A DNA stretch of 64,000 nt from Marisediminitalea aggregata (GTDB taxonomy: Bacteria; Pseudomonadota; Gammaproteobacteria; Enterobacterales; Alteromonadaceae): assembly GCF_900129565.1 (NCBI RefSeq), contig NZ_FQWD01000002.1, positions 372,001-436,000 of the forward strand, written 5' to 3'. The notes below the pieces were generated by a model that was not told the DNA's origin, ran no database searches, and saw nothing but the letters and a program-made list of their open reading frames with translations. Below, one piece after another: positions 37,119 through 44,808 of this stretch. The position numbers and the translations under genes are program-made. Each line of letters begins with the position of its first letter. Position 1 is the first letter of the stretch.

Positions 37119-37227
37119 GGGATTTCCTAAATTGACTCAATTCCTGGCAGGCCAGACTGAAAACAGGCCTAGAACGCGCTATGTTAAAGCAAACTAACGC
37201 AAAATCAATTAATCAATTTGATAATAT

Positions 37228-38037
37228 TCAGAAAAATCTATATACCACAGCAACCGAAGTTTCTGTATTCAATGCCGTATTGCTATCGGTGGGATTGCTG
37301 TTGTGCTGCATAATAAAAGACAGCTTAAGTGCCAGTGACTCAAACAGGTTTGCCGACAACGACGTTTCTGTTCTGGACTTGATATTGTCTTCTCCGGCTT
37401 CGGTACTCACAAACTGTCTGAGCTTCGCGCCGGTTGGCCAGATGTAGTGGTATTCGGCAGATGCCCTGACTATAAAACCGTGAATATTCTCGGCCTTCTC
37501 ACCAGATTCAAGCTTAGCCAGACTGTAACCCGGACCAACAGAAAATCGAAAATCGCTGATTTCGTTACGCCAGACCAATTGTGACCAACCACCAGCAATA
37601 GACGAGCGGTAATCATAACCATTGAAGCGATCGTCTTCGTAGTCGCCATACACAAACAATCGCTGGTTTTCGACTTTAAGCTTATAGTCAGACTGTACAT
37701 AGGTATACAGGCGCTGAGCAGTCGTTTGTTTTACCCTGCCTTGTTCGCCATCGACTTCTGATTGCTTGTAAAGGAACTCTACCCAATACTGATTGGCAAA
37801 AACATTGGTCTCGTGCTCAGATTTGAGGCTACTTTTTATCGAGGATGCATTGGTATTACCCGACGCAAAAATAACGCCTAACTCGCCATCCAGTGTGAAG
37901 CGGTCTTTGGGCTCATCGTCGTATTCTACAAAATCGGCGTGATAGAGTGTTCTGATCAGGTCTTTATCGGCAGCGTTCGCGCTAAAGCTGCTCAATACCA
38001 GTGAAACTAATGCACTGACAATTATTCGGTGTACCAT
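37228..38037 (-). CDS. DUF481 outer-membrane beta-barrel protein, copy 2
   Basis: A 269-residue paralogue of the neighbouring DUF481 protein, with signal peptide about 1-22 (SSFSANA) and barrel ending VAVVYRFF. GELGVIFASGNTNASS corresponds to the first-strand motif of copy 1. It carries about 20 extra residues between the signal and the barrel. No clear Shine-Dalgarno before the ATG. The two copies are 109 bases apart in the same orientation, an old tandem duplication. Confidence 0.83.
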   Translation of the reverse strand: MVHRIIVSALVSLVLSSFSANAADKDLIRTLYHADFVEYDDEPKDRFTLDGELGVIFASGNTNASSIKSSLKSEHETNVFANQYWVEFLYKQSEVDGEQGRVKQTTAQRLYTYVQSDYKLKVENQRLFVYGDYEDDRFNGYDYRSSIAGGWSQLVWRNEISDFRFSVGPGYSLAKLESGEKAENIHGFIVRASAEYHYIWPTGAKLRQFVSTEAGEDNIKSRTETSLSANLFESLALKLSFIMQHNSNPTDSNTALNTETSVAVVYRFF

Positions 38038-38075
38038 TAGAAAGCGTTTTGTTTATTGTTTTATGCCTGTTGGTG

Positions 38076-38894
38076 CTACATCACAGACACTGCCACTTTA
38101 TTGGTTTCCTTTTGTGCATAAAGTTTGGCGTTTTGTAGCACTTCTTCGTCAATCGGCAATAAGCGGGTCATATCAGGCGTAATGATATCCAAATCTGCGT
38201 ATTTATCGCGCTGATAACATGCTGTTGTAAGCCGTATGGCACAGGTTAACAAAGACACGTCTAAGTCGCTAGCCAATTTCACTCTATTGTGGGCAAACTT
38301 CACCGGATAATACAGCGGCATGGGTAAACGCCATAATTCCATGATCTCACCGCTACATTCACTAAAGCAAAATCCGAAGTGGGATTGTTGACGTTCCCAC
38401 GGCAAACCTGGCTGTTCATCCTGCATATAAGCCTGGTATTTCTTCGGATCTTTTTTGGCAACAACCAACTCACTGAGGTTTTGCAGGATCCCCATAACAA
38501 AGAACCGGTCACTGCCGCGCACATTCAATTCTTTGCCGAGGTATTTAGCCACCATGCCGGTGAAAACCGACTGTCGCCAGTGTTCATCCAAAATCAAGCA
38601 CTCGTTGTCGAAGTGTTTAAATGCAATATTCGCGGTTTCGGCCAGCACTAAATTGTACAGCGCTTCCCCACCAATCACGCTAACCGCTTTGGTTATAGAG
38701 TCAACCTGTGATGGAAACCGAAACAACGCACTGTTTGCCAATCGAAGGATTTTTGCAGTAAGGGAAGGATCAACACTGATCAACGCGGCAATATCATCCA
38801 TATCAGAACGAGGATCGTCCAGCACATTGCGCAGCCTCAAACAAATATCAGGCAACGTAAACGAATTGGTCGCGTATTCTATGTATTGATTCAT
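38076..38894 (-). CDS. HDOD-domain signalling protein
   Basis: A single-domain HDOD protein of 272 residues. The domain starts at LPDICLRLRNVLDDPRSDMD and shows VDPSLTAKILRLANSALFRF, SITKAVSVIGGEALYNLVLA and ILQNLSEL, as in HDOD proteins. These resemble HD phosphohydrolases but lack the full metal-binding HD pair and typically act in signalling or chemotaxis control. No partner domain is fused and no signalling gene adjoins it. Confidence 0.87.
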   Translation of the reverse strand: MNQYIEYATNSFTLPDICLRLRNVLDDPRSDMDDIAALISVDPSLTAKILRLANSALFRFPSQVDSITKAVSVIGGEALYNLVLAETANIAFKHFDNECLILDEHWRQSVFTGMVAKYLGKELNVRGSDRFFVMGILQNLSELVVAKKDPKKYQAYMQDEQPGLPWERQQSHFGFCFSECSGEIMELWRLPMPLYYPVKFAHNRVKLASDLDVSLLTCAIRLTTACYQRDKYADLDIITPDMTRLLPIDEEVLQNAKLYAQKETNKVAVSVM

Positions 38895-39008
38895 TAATGC
38901 TAAAACCTCTCACTTTTCAAATTAGTATATCAGCGAATTTGAAGTTTACCGTGATTTTTAACGCGAAAATTATCGAAAATACTGACGCTTATCACTCACT
39001 ACAAGCAA

Positions 39009-39299
39009 CTAATCTTCATCCGGGAATAAACTCCCCTGTTGCGTTAGTGCATTGCTGGCAGCATCACTGCCAGTGGACTTTTTACGCTGCGCATAGCGCT
39101 TTCTGCGCTGACAGGCGTCCAGAATAACCCGCCGTGTTGCATCGTCAATTTGCAACCAGTACAAACGCTCTTCCCGCGAACGAAAGCAGCCTTTGCAATA
39201 GCCTTTTGGCCCGCTTTGGCAAATGCCTATACACGGGCTTTGAAGCGCAAAAAATTCGAGTTGGGCCGGTTGTTGGGAGTCCGCCATAATCGCATACAT
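39009..39299 (-). CDS. DUF1289 family cysteine-cluster protein
   Basis: A 96-residue protein with the DUF1289 signature: SPCIGICQSGPKGYCKGCFR, four cysteines in C-x3-C-x6-C-x2-C spacing likely to bind a metal, followed by EERLYWLQIDDATRR. An ATG at 39287 would shorten it by four residues; neither start has a clear Shine-Dalgarno. A basic then acidic tail follows. Function unknown. Confidence 0.85.
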   Translation of the reverse strand: MYAIMADSQQPAQLEFFALQSPCIGICQSGPKGYCKGCFRSREERLYWLQIDDATRRVILDACQRRKRYAQRKKSTGSDAASNALTQQGSLFPDED

Positions 39300-39362
39300 A
39301 AGCTATTAACTATAAACAGCTTAGCATGGCTTTGGTTATCGTTCCTATACTCGCGGTACCGA

Positions 39363-40073
39363 CTAATCGACCAAGGTATATTCAATGGTCGACACCACCC
39401 GCACTTTTTTAATATGCGGATGCTGGCTGTCTCGATCAAAAATGGAAAACTGCCCTTGATTAGCACGCTTGATTTTTCCCAGCGTGCTGTTGGAATCCTG
39501 AGCAAATTTTTCGGCCACTTCACGGGCATTGACCGTCGCTTCTTCAATCATGGCCGGCTTAACATCGTTTAACCGGGTAAACATAAACTCCGTGCGCGCC
39601 TGGTAGCTTTCGGTGCTCAAGGCGATGCCTTTTGCCAGCAATGCCGACATGTGCTTCATAGCTTCGCGAACTTTGAGTACCTCATGAGTAAATACCGTAA
39701 CCGTTTGTGTGGCACTATAGCGAAACTTAATGCCTTCATTACCACCGTAGCGCTGTGCGAGCTTGTCGGTAATTTCGGGCAAGCCAATACTGATGGTTTC
39801 CTCGTCGATTCCTTGCTGAACCAGAAACTGTTTAACCAGCTCACTATTTTGCGCAGTAGATGCGTACAAGGCGGTCAAGTCATTCCCGGCTTCTACAAAT
39901 TGTACGGGCCAGATGACCTGATCAGCCATATATTCCTGCTCGGACAGTCCCTTAACAACAATGGAACGCTCCCATTGCTTTGCCTCCAGCAGAGCATTAC
40001 CTGTTAAGCTCCCCAATGCTGCCAACCCAATAACTAAGCCCACCGCCAAAATGGTCGCTGCACCTTTATTCAT
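39363..40073 (-). CDS. SIMPL (DUF541) domain protein
   Basis: A 236-residue envelope protein with an N-terminal hydrophobic anchor or signal (about 5-28) and a SIMPL domain (about 35-236), the fold of E. coli YggE. Visible features are IVVKGLSEQEYMADQVIWPVQF and the C-terminal RVVSTIEYTLVD. AAGGA eight bases before the ATG. YggE homologues have been linked to oxidative stress tolerance; no mechanism is readable here. Confidence 0.85.
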   Translation of the reverse strand: MNKGAATILAVGLVIGLAALGSLTGNALLEAKQWERSIVVKGLSEQEYMADQVIWPVQFVEAGNDLTALYASTAQNSELVKQFLVQQGIDEETISIGLPEITDKLAQRYGGNEGIKFRYSATQTVTVFTHEVLKVREAMKHMSALLAKGIALSTESYQARTEFMFTRLNDVKPAMIEEATVNAREVAEKFAQDSNSTLGKIKRANQGQFSIFDRDSQHPHIKKVRVVSTIEYTLVD

Positions 40074-40140
40074 CTGTTCATTCCTTTTATTTTGGTATTA
40101 CGCAAATCCTACTACCTGATTCTGACCATAAAGAGGCAGC

Positions 40141-41088
40141 TTAGTGCAGATCCAATTGCATTTGTATATCGCAGCGACTGTATGGCGACGGTGTGCTGTC
40201 AGTCACTTCGGTAAAACCGAGCTTTTCATAAAGATGAATAGCAGGGGTTAATTTGCGGTTGCTTTCCAAAAACAGACGTTTGGCTTTTAGTCGTCTTGCC
40301 AGGCTAATGGCTGCCAGACCGAGTTCAAAGCCAAGTCCCCGGCCTTGGTGGGCATCACTGACTGACATTTTTGCCAGCTCAAAGGTATGCTTGGGCATGG
40401 AAATAAGGGCAACCGTACCGCATACCGAGCCGTCGGGTGCTAACATCAGCAAAATATGACCACCTTTATTCACTATGTAGTTTTCGGGGTCCAGCAAGGC
40501 GGCTCGGTCTGAGTCCTCCATTTCAAAGTGGCGTTCGATCCAGATTTTATTTAGTGTGTAAAAGGCGTTTTCGTCTCCCTGCCGGAAAGGAACCACACGA
40601 TACCCCTCCGGCAACCTGCCACGCTGTGTCACAAGGTCGATTAAGCTGGTGTTGTTCAGCCCGTTCTCGAGTTTTTCCAGTGCTTTTAGGAAGTCTGGTG
40701 ACACGTCATTTAACCAAACAGACAACGCCTGCCCAATGTCATTAACCTGCCTGTCCAGCACTGGCATTAACGCCTTTCCTTGCTCACTCAGGGTGAGTGT
40801 ATTTACCCGTTTATCCGCTTTTGACGGAACGCTTTTTAACAAGCCAGCCGCCTGTAGTTGCTTCACGCTTTTACTTATAAATGGATGAGATTGACCAGTC
40901 ATGCCTGCCAGCTCGGTAATACTCGCCGCACCGTGCTGATTTAGTGCATATAACACCGGAAACCACGCGGGCTCCACTTGTAATTCATAGTGCTTATAGA
41001 CTTCTGCGGCCTGTAGGGACAATCGTTCAGCCAATCGACGAAATCGGCTCCCCAAGGCACTGGCGCCAGCTTGCTGCAAAATATCCAT
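40141..41088 (-). CDS. MarR regulator fused to a GNAT acetyltransferase
   Basis: A two-domain protein of 315 residues. Residues about 25-140 form a MarR winged helix (AGMTGQSHPFISKSVKQLQA as recognition region, SKADKRVNTLTLSEQGKAL as wing). Residues about 160-312 form a GNAT fold with SVSDAHQGRGLGFELGLAA (acetyl-CoA loop, Q/RxxGxG/A-like) and LYEKLGFTEVTD. This fusion is a known architecture; the acetyl acceptor is unknown. GGGGGA just before the ATG is the ribosome-binding site. A perfect 38-bp palindrome lies immediately upstream, presumably its own operator. Confidence 0.88.
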   Translation of the reverse strand: MDILQQAGASALGSRFRRLAERLSLQAAEVYKHYELQVEPAWFPVLYALNQHGAASITELAGMTGQSHPFISKSVKQLQAAGLLKSVPSKADKRVNTLTLSEQGKALMPVLDRQVNDIGQALSVWLNDVSPDFLKALEKLENGLNNTSLIDLVTQRGRLPEGYRVVPFRQGDENAFYTLNKIWIERHFEMEDSDRAALLDPENYIVNKGGHILLMLAPDGSVCGTVALISMPKHTFELAKMSVSDAHQGRGLGFELGLAAISLARRLKAKRLFLESNRKLTPAIHLYEKLGFTEVTDSTPSPYSRCDIQMQLDLH

Positions 41089-41097
41089 GACTTCCCC

Positions 41098-41135
41098 CAG
41101 ATAAATATACGTAACTAGTTACGTATATTTATCTG
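41098..41135. promoter_or_regulatory. Perfect 38-bp palindrome, probable MarR operator
   Basis: 41098-41116 is the exact reverse complement of 41117-41135. The centre reads TACGTAACTAGTTACGTA and the arms are AT-rich (CAGATAAATA...). It lies ten bases upstream of the MarR-GNAT ATG, next to the Shine-Dalgarno, so protein bound here would block transcription: likely autoregulation. Confidence 0.8.
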
Positions 41136-41192
41136 AAAAAACAAAAAGTGCAAGTAATAATATGCGAGACGAAACAAAAGCCGACTCACAAG

Positions 41193-41220
41193 CAATAAAA
41201 AACCCCGGCAAGCCGGGGTT
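41193..41220 (-). terminator. Terminator of the pdh operon
   Basis: AACCCCGG at 41201-41208 pairs with CCGGGGTT at 41213-41220 around CAAG. On the minus strand the stem runs into TTTTTTATTG, 23 bases after the lpd stop. Confidence 0.85.
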
Positions 41221-41242
41221 TCATCAATGCGTAATTAGCGTA

Positions 41243-42661
41243 TTACTTTTTCTTCGCTTTTGGATTAGGCAAGTCAGTGATGCTGCCTTCGAAGATTTCT
41301 GACGCCAAACCAATAGATTCGTTCAGCGTTGGGTGAGCGTGAATGGTCAGTGCCACATCTTCTGCATCTGCGCCCATTTCGATAGCCAGGCCAATCTCAC
41401 CTAACATCTCACCTGCGTTCGTACCCACCATGGCACCACCGATAACACGACCCGTGTCTTTATCGAAGATCATCTTAGTCATACCGTCAGTCGCGTCAGA
41501 CGCGATAGCACGACCAGACGCCGCCCATGGGAATACGGCAGTTTCGTAGCTTACGCCCTGCTCTTTCGCTTCTTTCTCAGTTAGACCAACCCAAGCCACT
41601 TCTGGCTCAGTGTAAGCAACTGAAGGAATGCAACGCGGATCGAAGAAGTGCTTCTTGCCCGCAATGTTTTCTGCAGCAACGTGGCCTTCGTGAACCGCTT
41701 TGTGTGCCAGCATTGGCTGACCAACGATGTCACCGATAGCATAAATGTTTGCTACGTTAGTTTTCATTTGCTTGTCGACGTTAATGAAGCCACGCTCGTC
41801 AACGGCTACACCGGCTTTCTCAGCATCGATTAGTTTACCGTTCGGGCGACGACCTACTGCAACCAGTACTTTGTCGTAACGCACTGGCTCTGCAGGTGCA
41901 TTTTTGCCTTCGAATGTTACGTAAAGACCATCGTCTTTCGCTTCTACGCCTGTAACCTTCGTTTCCAGCATGATGTTGAACTTCTCTTTGTACGACTTCA
42001 TGAACACCTTGATGATGTCTTTGTCGGCCGCTGGGATCAGTTGATCCAGGAATTCAACAACGTCAATTTTTGAGCCCAGCGCTTCGTACACTGTACCCAT
42101 TTCCAGACCGATGATACCACCGCCCAATACCAGCATTTTTTCTGGAATGTCTTTCATTTCCAGTGCGCCGGTTGAGTCGATCACACGCTCGTCCTGAGGA
42201 ATAAATGGCAAAGATACAGGCTCTGAACCCGCTGCAATAATGGCCTGGTCGAAAGTAATGGTCGTTTTACCGTCTTTACCTTCTACTTCCAGGGTATTTG
42301 CACCGGTGAACTTGCCCAGACCCTGAACGTGCTTCACTTTACGCATTTTAGACATGCCAGCCAGACCTTTAGTCAGCTGACCTACAACGCCGTCTTTGTA
42401 CGCGCGGATTTTATCCAGATCGATTTGAGGCTCGCCAAATGTTACGCCGTGGCTCGCCAGGTGCTTAGCTTCTTTCATTACCTTAGCAACGTGCAGTAAT
42501 GCTTTTGATGGGATACATCCCACGTTTAAGCACACACCACCAAGGGTTTCTCTTGCATCAACCAAAATCGTTTCGATGCCCAAATCAGCAGCACGGAAAG
42601 CTGCTGAGTAGCCGCCTGGTCCGGCGCCTAGTACCACTAACTGCGTTTTAATTTCGCTCAT
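41243..42661 (-). CDS. lpd: Dihydrolipoyl dehydrogenase (E3)
   Basis: FAD/NAD disulfide oxidoreductase that reoxidises dihydrolipoyl groups for pyruvate and 2-oxoglutarate dehydrogenases and the glycine cleavage H protein. 472 residues with FAD motif VVLGAGPGGYSAAFRAA, redox disulfide GGVCLNVGCIPSK, NAD motif VLGGGIIGLEMG and the His-Glu pair in IHAHPTLNESIG. GAGG five bases before the ATG. Last gene of the pdh operon, after a 144-base gap containing a hairpin. Confidence 0.97.
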   Translation of the reverse strand: MSEIKTQLVVLGAGPGGYSAAFRAADLGIETILVDARETLGGVCLNVGCIPSKALLHVAKVMKEAKHLASHGVTFGEPQIDLDKIRAYKDGVVGQLTKGLAGMSKMRKVKHVQGLGKFTGANTLEVEGKDGKTTITFDQAIIAAGSEPVSLPFIPQDERVIDSTGALEMKDIPEKMLVLGGGIIGLEMGTVYEALGSKIDVVEFLDQLIPAADKDIIKVFMKSYKEKFNIMLETKVTGVEAKDDGLYVTFEGKNAPAEPVRYDKVLVAVGRRPNGKLIDAEKAGVAVDERGFINVDKQMKTNVANIYAIGDIVGQPMLAHKAVHEGHVAAENIAGKKHFFDPRCIPSVAYTEPEVAWVGLTEKEAKEQGVSYETAVFPWAASGRAIASDATDGMTKMIFDKDTGRVIGGAMVGTNAGEMLGEIGLAIEMGADAEDVALTIHAHPTLNESIGLASEIFEGSITDLPNPKAKKK

Positions 42662-42770
42662 CGTGACCTCAAATCTGTCCTGTTCGTCTTGCGTTGTATA
42701 GCGTTTGTAGGGTGAATTCTAACTAGCTGTTGCCAGTTGGTAAAGCCAAAGCCGCGAATTCTTTAAATGT

Positions 42771-42796
42771 GCATCCCGCGGTTAAAAGCGGGATGC
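42771..42796 (-). other. Intercistronic hairpin between aceF and lpd
   Basis: GCATCCCGC at 42771-42779 pairs with GCGGGATGC at 42788-42796 around GGTTAAAA, ten bases after the aceF stop. No T-run follows on the minus strand. It could stabilise the aceEF message or attenuate read-through into lpd. Confidence 0.6.
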
Positions 42797-42805
42797 AACA
42801 GTGAT

Positions 42806-44788
42806 TTACAAAATTAACTGGCGTAAATCTTCCAGTACGTTTTTCAGGTGTACAGCAAACCTTGCTGCGACCGCGCCGTCAATAACACGATGGTCGTAAG
42901 ACAATGACAACGGTACTGTTAAACGTGGTTCAAACTCTTTGCCATTCCACTTAGGCTTAATGTCTGACTTAGACACACCCAGTATAGCCACATCAGGCGC
43001 GTTAACGATTGGCGTAAAGCCGGTACCGCCAATGCCACCAAGGCTAGAGATCGTGAAACAGCTACCCTGCATGTCAGCCGCTTTCAGCTTGCCGTCACGG
43101 GCTTTTTTACTGATTTCCATCAATTCTTCAGACAGCTCGTAAATGCCTTTCTTGTCCACATCACGAACGACTGGCACTACCAGGCCTCCGGGAGTGTCCA
43201 CTGCGAGACCAATGTGAATGTACTTCTTCTGGATCAGGGTTTCACCTGATTCACCCAGTGATGTATTGAAGATTGGATAAGCACGCAGTGCGTCAGCCGC
43301 CGCTTTCATCATAAACACCAGCGGGGTAATTTTAACGCCCAGCTTGCGCTTTTCAGCGATGGCATTCTGCTCTTTGCGGAACGCTTCCAGGTCAGTGATA
43401 TCGGCTTCTTCGAATTGCGTAACATGTGGGATAGTCACCCAGTTGCGATGCAAGTTCGGACCAGAAATCTTCTGGATACGGGTCAGCGGCTTCTCTTCAA
43501 TTTCACCAAACTTCGAGAAATCGACCTTAGGCTGAGCCAGTACTTGTAAACCACCGTTACCAGAGGCAACTGCACCTGGCGTCGCTTTCGGACGTGACAG
43601 CTCGTACTTCACATAAGACTGAATGTCTTCTTTCAGAATACGGTTTTTCGGTCCGGAGCCAGATACTTCTGCCAGGTCTACGCCAAATTCGCGCGCTAAA
43701 CGGCGAACTGAAGGCGAAGCGTGTACCTTACCCGTTTTAGGCTTGTTGCCTGCAGACGGATGATGCGGCACAGGTGGCGGCTTAGGCTTACCAGGTTCTG
43801 GTGCTTTCGCTGCCGGTGCAGGTGCACTTGCTGCTGGCTGAGGTGCAGGTGCTGCCGGCTTGGCTGCGCCTTGCACTTTCAGAATACACACTTTAGAACC
43901 CTTTGATACTTTATCGCCGGTATTCACCAACAATTTGGTTACTACACCCGCTTTAGGCGACGGCACGTCCATAGTGGCTTTGTCGGTTTCCAGCGTGATG
44001 AGGCCATCTTCAATGGCAACCGTATCGCCTTCGCTAACCAGTACTTCGATAACATCAACGTCGCTGGCGTCACCAATATCCGGTACGGTAACTTCAATTT
44101 CTTCATCAGCGGCCGGCGCTGACGCTTCTGCAGCTGGCGCGGCGGCAGGTGCCGGAGCGGCTTCTGCTGCTGGTGCTGATGCTTCAGCAGCCCCACCTAC
44201 TTCCAGTAACAGTACCAGTGAACCTTCACTGACTTTGTCACCTTCTTTCACTTTCAGCTCTACCACTTTACCCGCTTGCGGGCATGGCACATCCATAGTG
44301 GCTTTGTCGGTTTCAAGGGTAATCAAACCGTCTTCGGCCTGAACCTCATCGCCAACACTAACCAGAATTTCGATGACGTCTACGTCTGCAGCGTCGCCGA
44401 TATCCGGTACAGTCACTTCAATAGTCTGTGAAGCACCACTGGCAGCAGGCGCTGGAGCGGGTTCCGCTGCAGCTGCCGGAGCAGCAGGTTCAGCGGCAGC
44501 AGGTGCTGCCGGTGCTTCAGGCTCGCTGGCGGCAGGGGCTGCACCAGCACCTGCGACTTCCAGTTTCGCCAACAAGTCACTTTGCTTGATCTTGTCACCA
44601 ACGTTTACGCACAGCTCTTTTACTGTACCGGCGAAAGGTGCAGGTACATCCATACTGGCCTTGTCGCTCTCTACCGTTACCAGCGCGTCTTCGGCTTCAA
44701 CGCTGTCGCCAGGCGACACGCAAAGCTCAATGACTTCAACTTCATCTTCACCTAAATCCGGTACGAATACGTCTTTAATGTCTGACAT
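42806..44788 (-). CDS. aceF: Pyruvate dehydrogenase E2, three lipoyl domains
   Basis: Dihydrolipoamide acetyltransferase core of the pyruvate dehydrogenase complex, 660 residues. Three lipoyl domains have lipoylated K43 ([10 protein letters not shown]), K162 ([10 protein letters not shown]) and K270 ([10 protein letters not shown]), joined by Ala/Pro/Glu linkers. The E1/E3-binding domain ([18 protein letters not shown]) and a catalytic domain with [15 protein letters not shown] follow. The Ala/Pro linkers create long meaningless reading frames on the opposite strand. Preceded by aceE with a 20-base gap. Confidence 0.97.
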   Translation of the reverse strand: MSDIKDVFVPDLGEDEVEVIELCVSPGDSVEAEDALVTVESDKASMDVPAPFAGTVKELCVNVGDKIKQSDLLAKLEVAGAGAAPAASEPEAPAAPAAAEPAAPAAAAEPAPAPAASGASQTIEVTVPDIGDAADVDVIEILVSVGDEVQAEDGLITLETDKATMDVPCPQAGKVVELKVKEGDKVSEGSLVLLLEVGGAAEASAPAAEAAPAPAAAPAAEASAPAADEEIEVTVPDIGDASDVDVIEVLVSEGDTVAIEDGLITLETDKATMDVPSPKAGVVTKLLVNTGDKVSKGSKVCILKVQGAAKPAAPAPQPAASAPAPAAKAPEPGKPKPPPVPHHPSAGNKPKTGKVHASPSVRRLAREFGVDLAEVSGSGPKNRILKEDIQSYVKYELSRPKATPGAVASGNGGLQVLAQPKVDFSKFGEIEEKPLTRIQKISGPNLHRNWVTIPHVTQFEEADITDLEAFRKEQNAIAEKRKLGVKITPLVFMMKAAADALRAYPIFNTSLGESGETLIQKKYIHIGLAVDTPGGLVVPVVRDVDKKGIYELSEELMEISKKARDGKLKAADMQGSCFTISSLGGIGGTGFTPIVNAPDVAILGVSKSDIKPKWNGKEFEPRLTVPLSLSYDHRVIDGAVAARFAVHLKNVLEDLRQLIL

Positions 44789-44808
44789 CGTTTATAGTCT
44801 CCCTGAAC

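Noticed and set aside
42806-44788. Internal repeats in aceF as a repeat element
   Set aside because: They are three lipoyl domains of one protein, a normal E2 layout.
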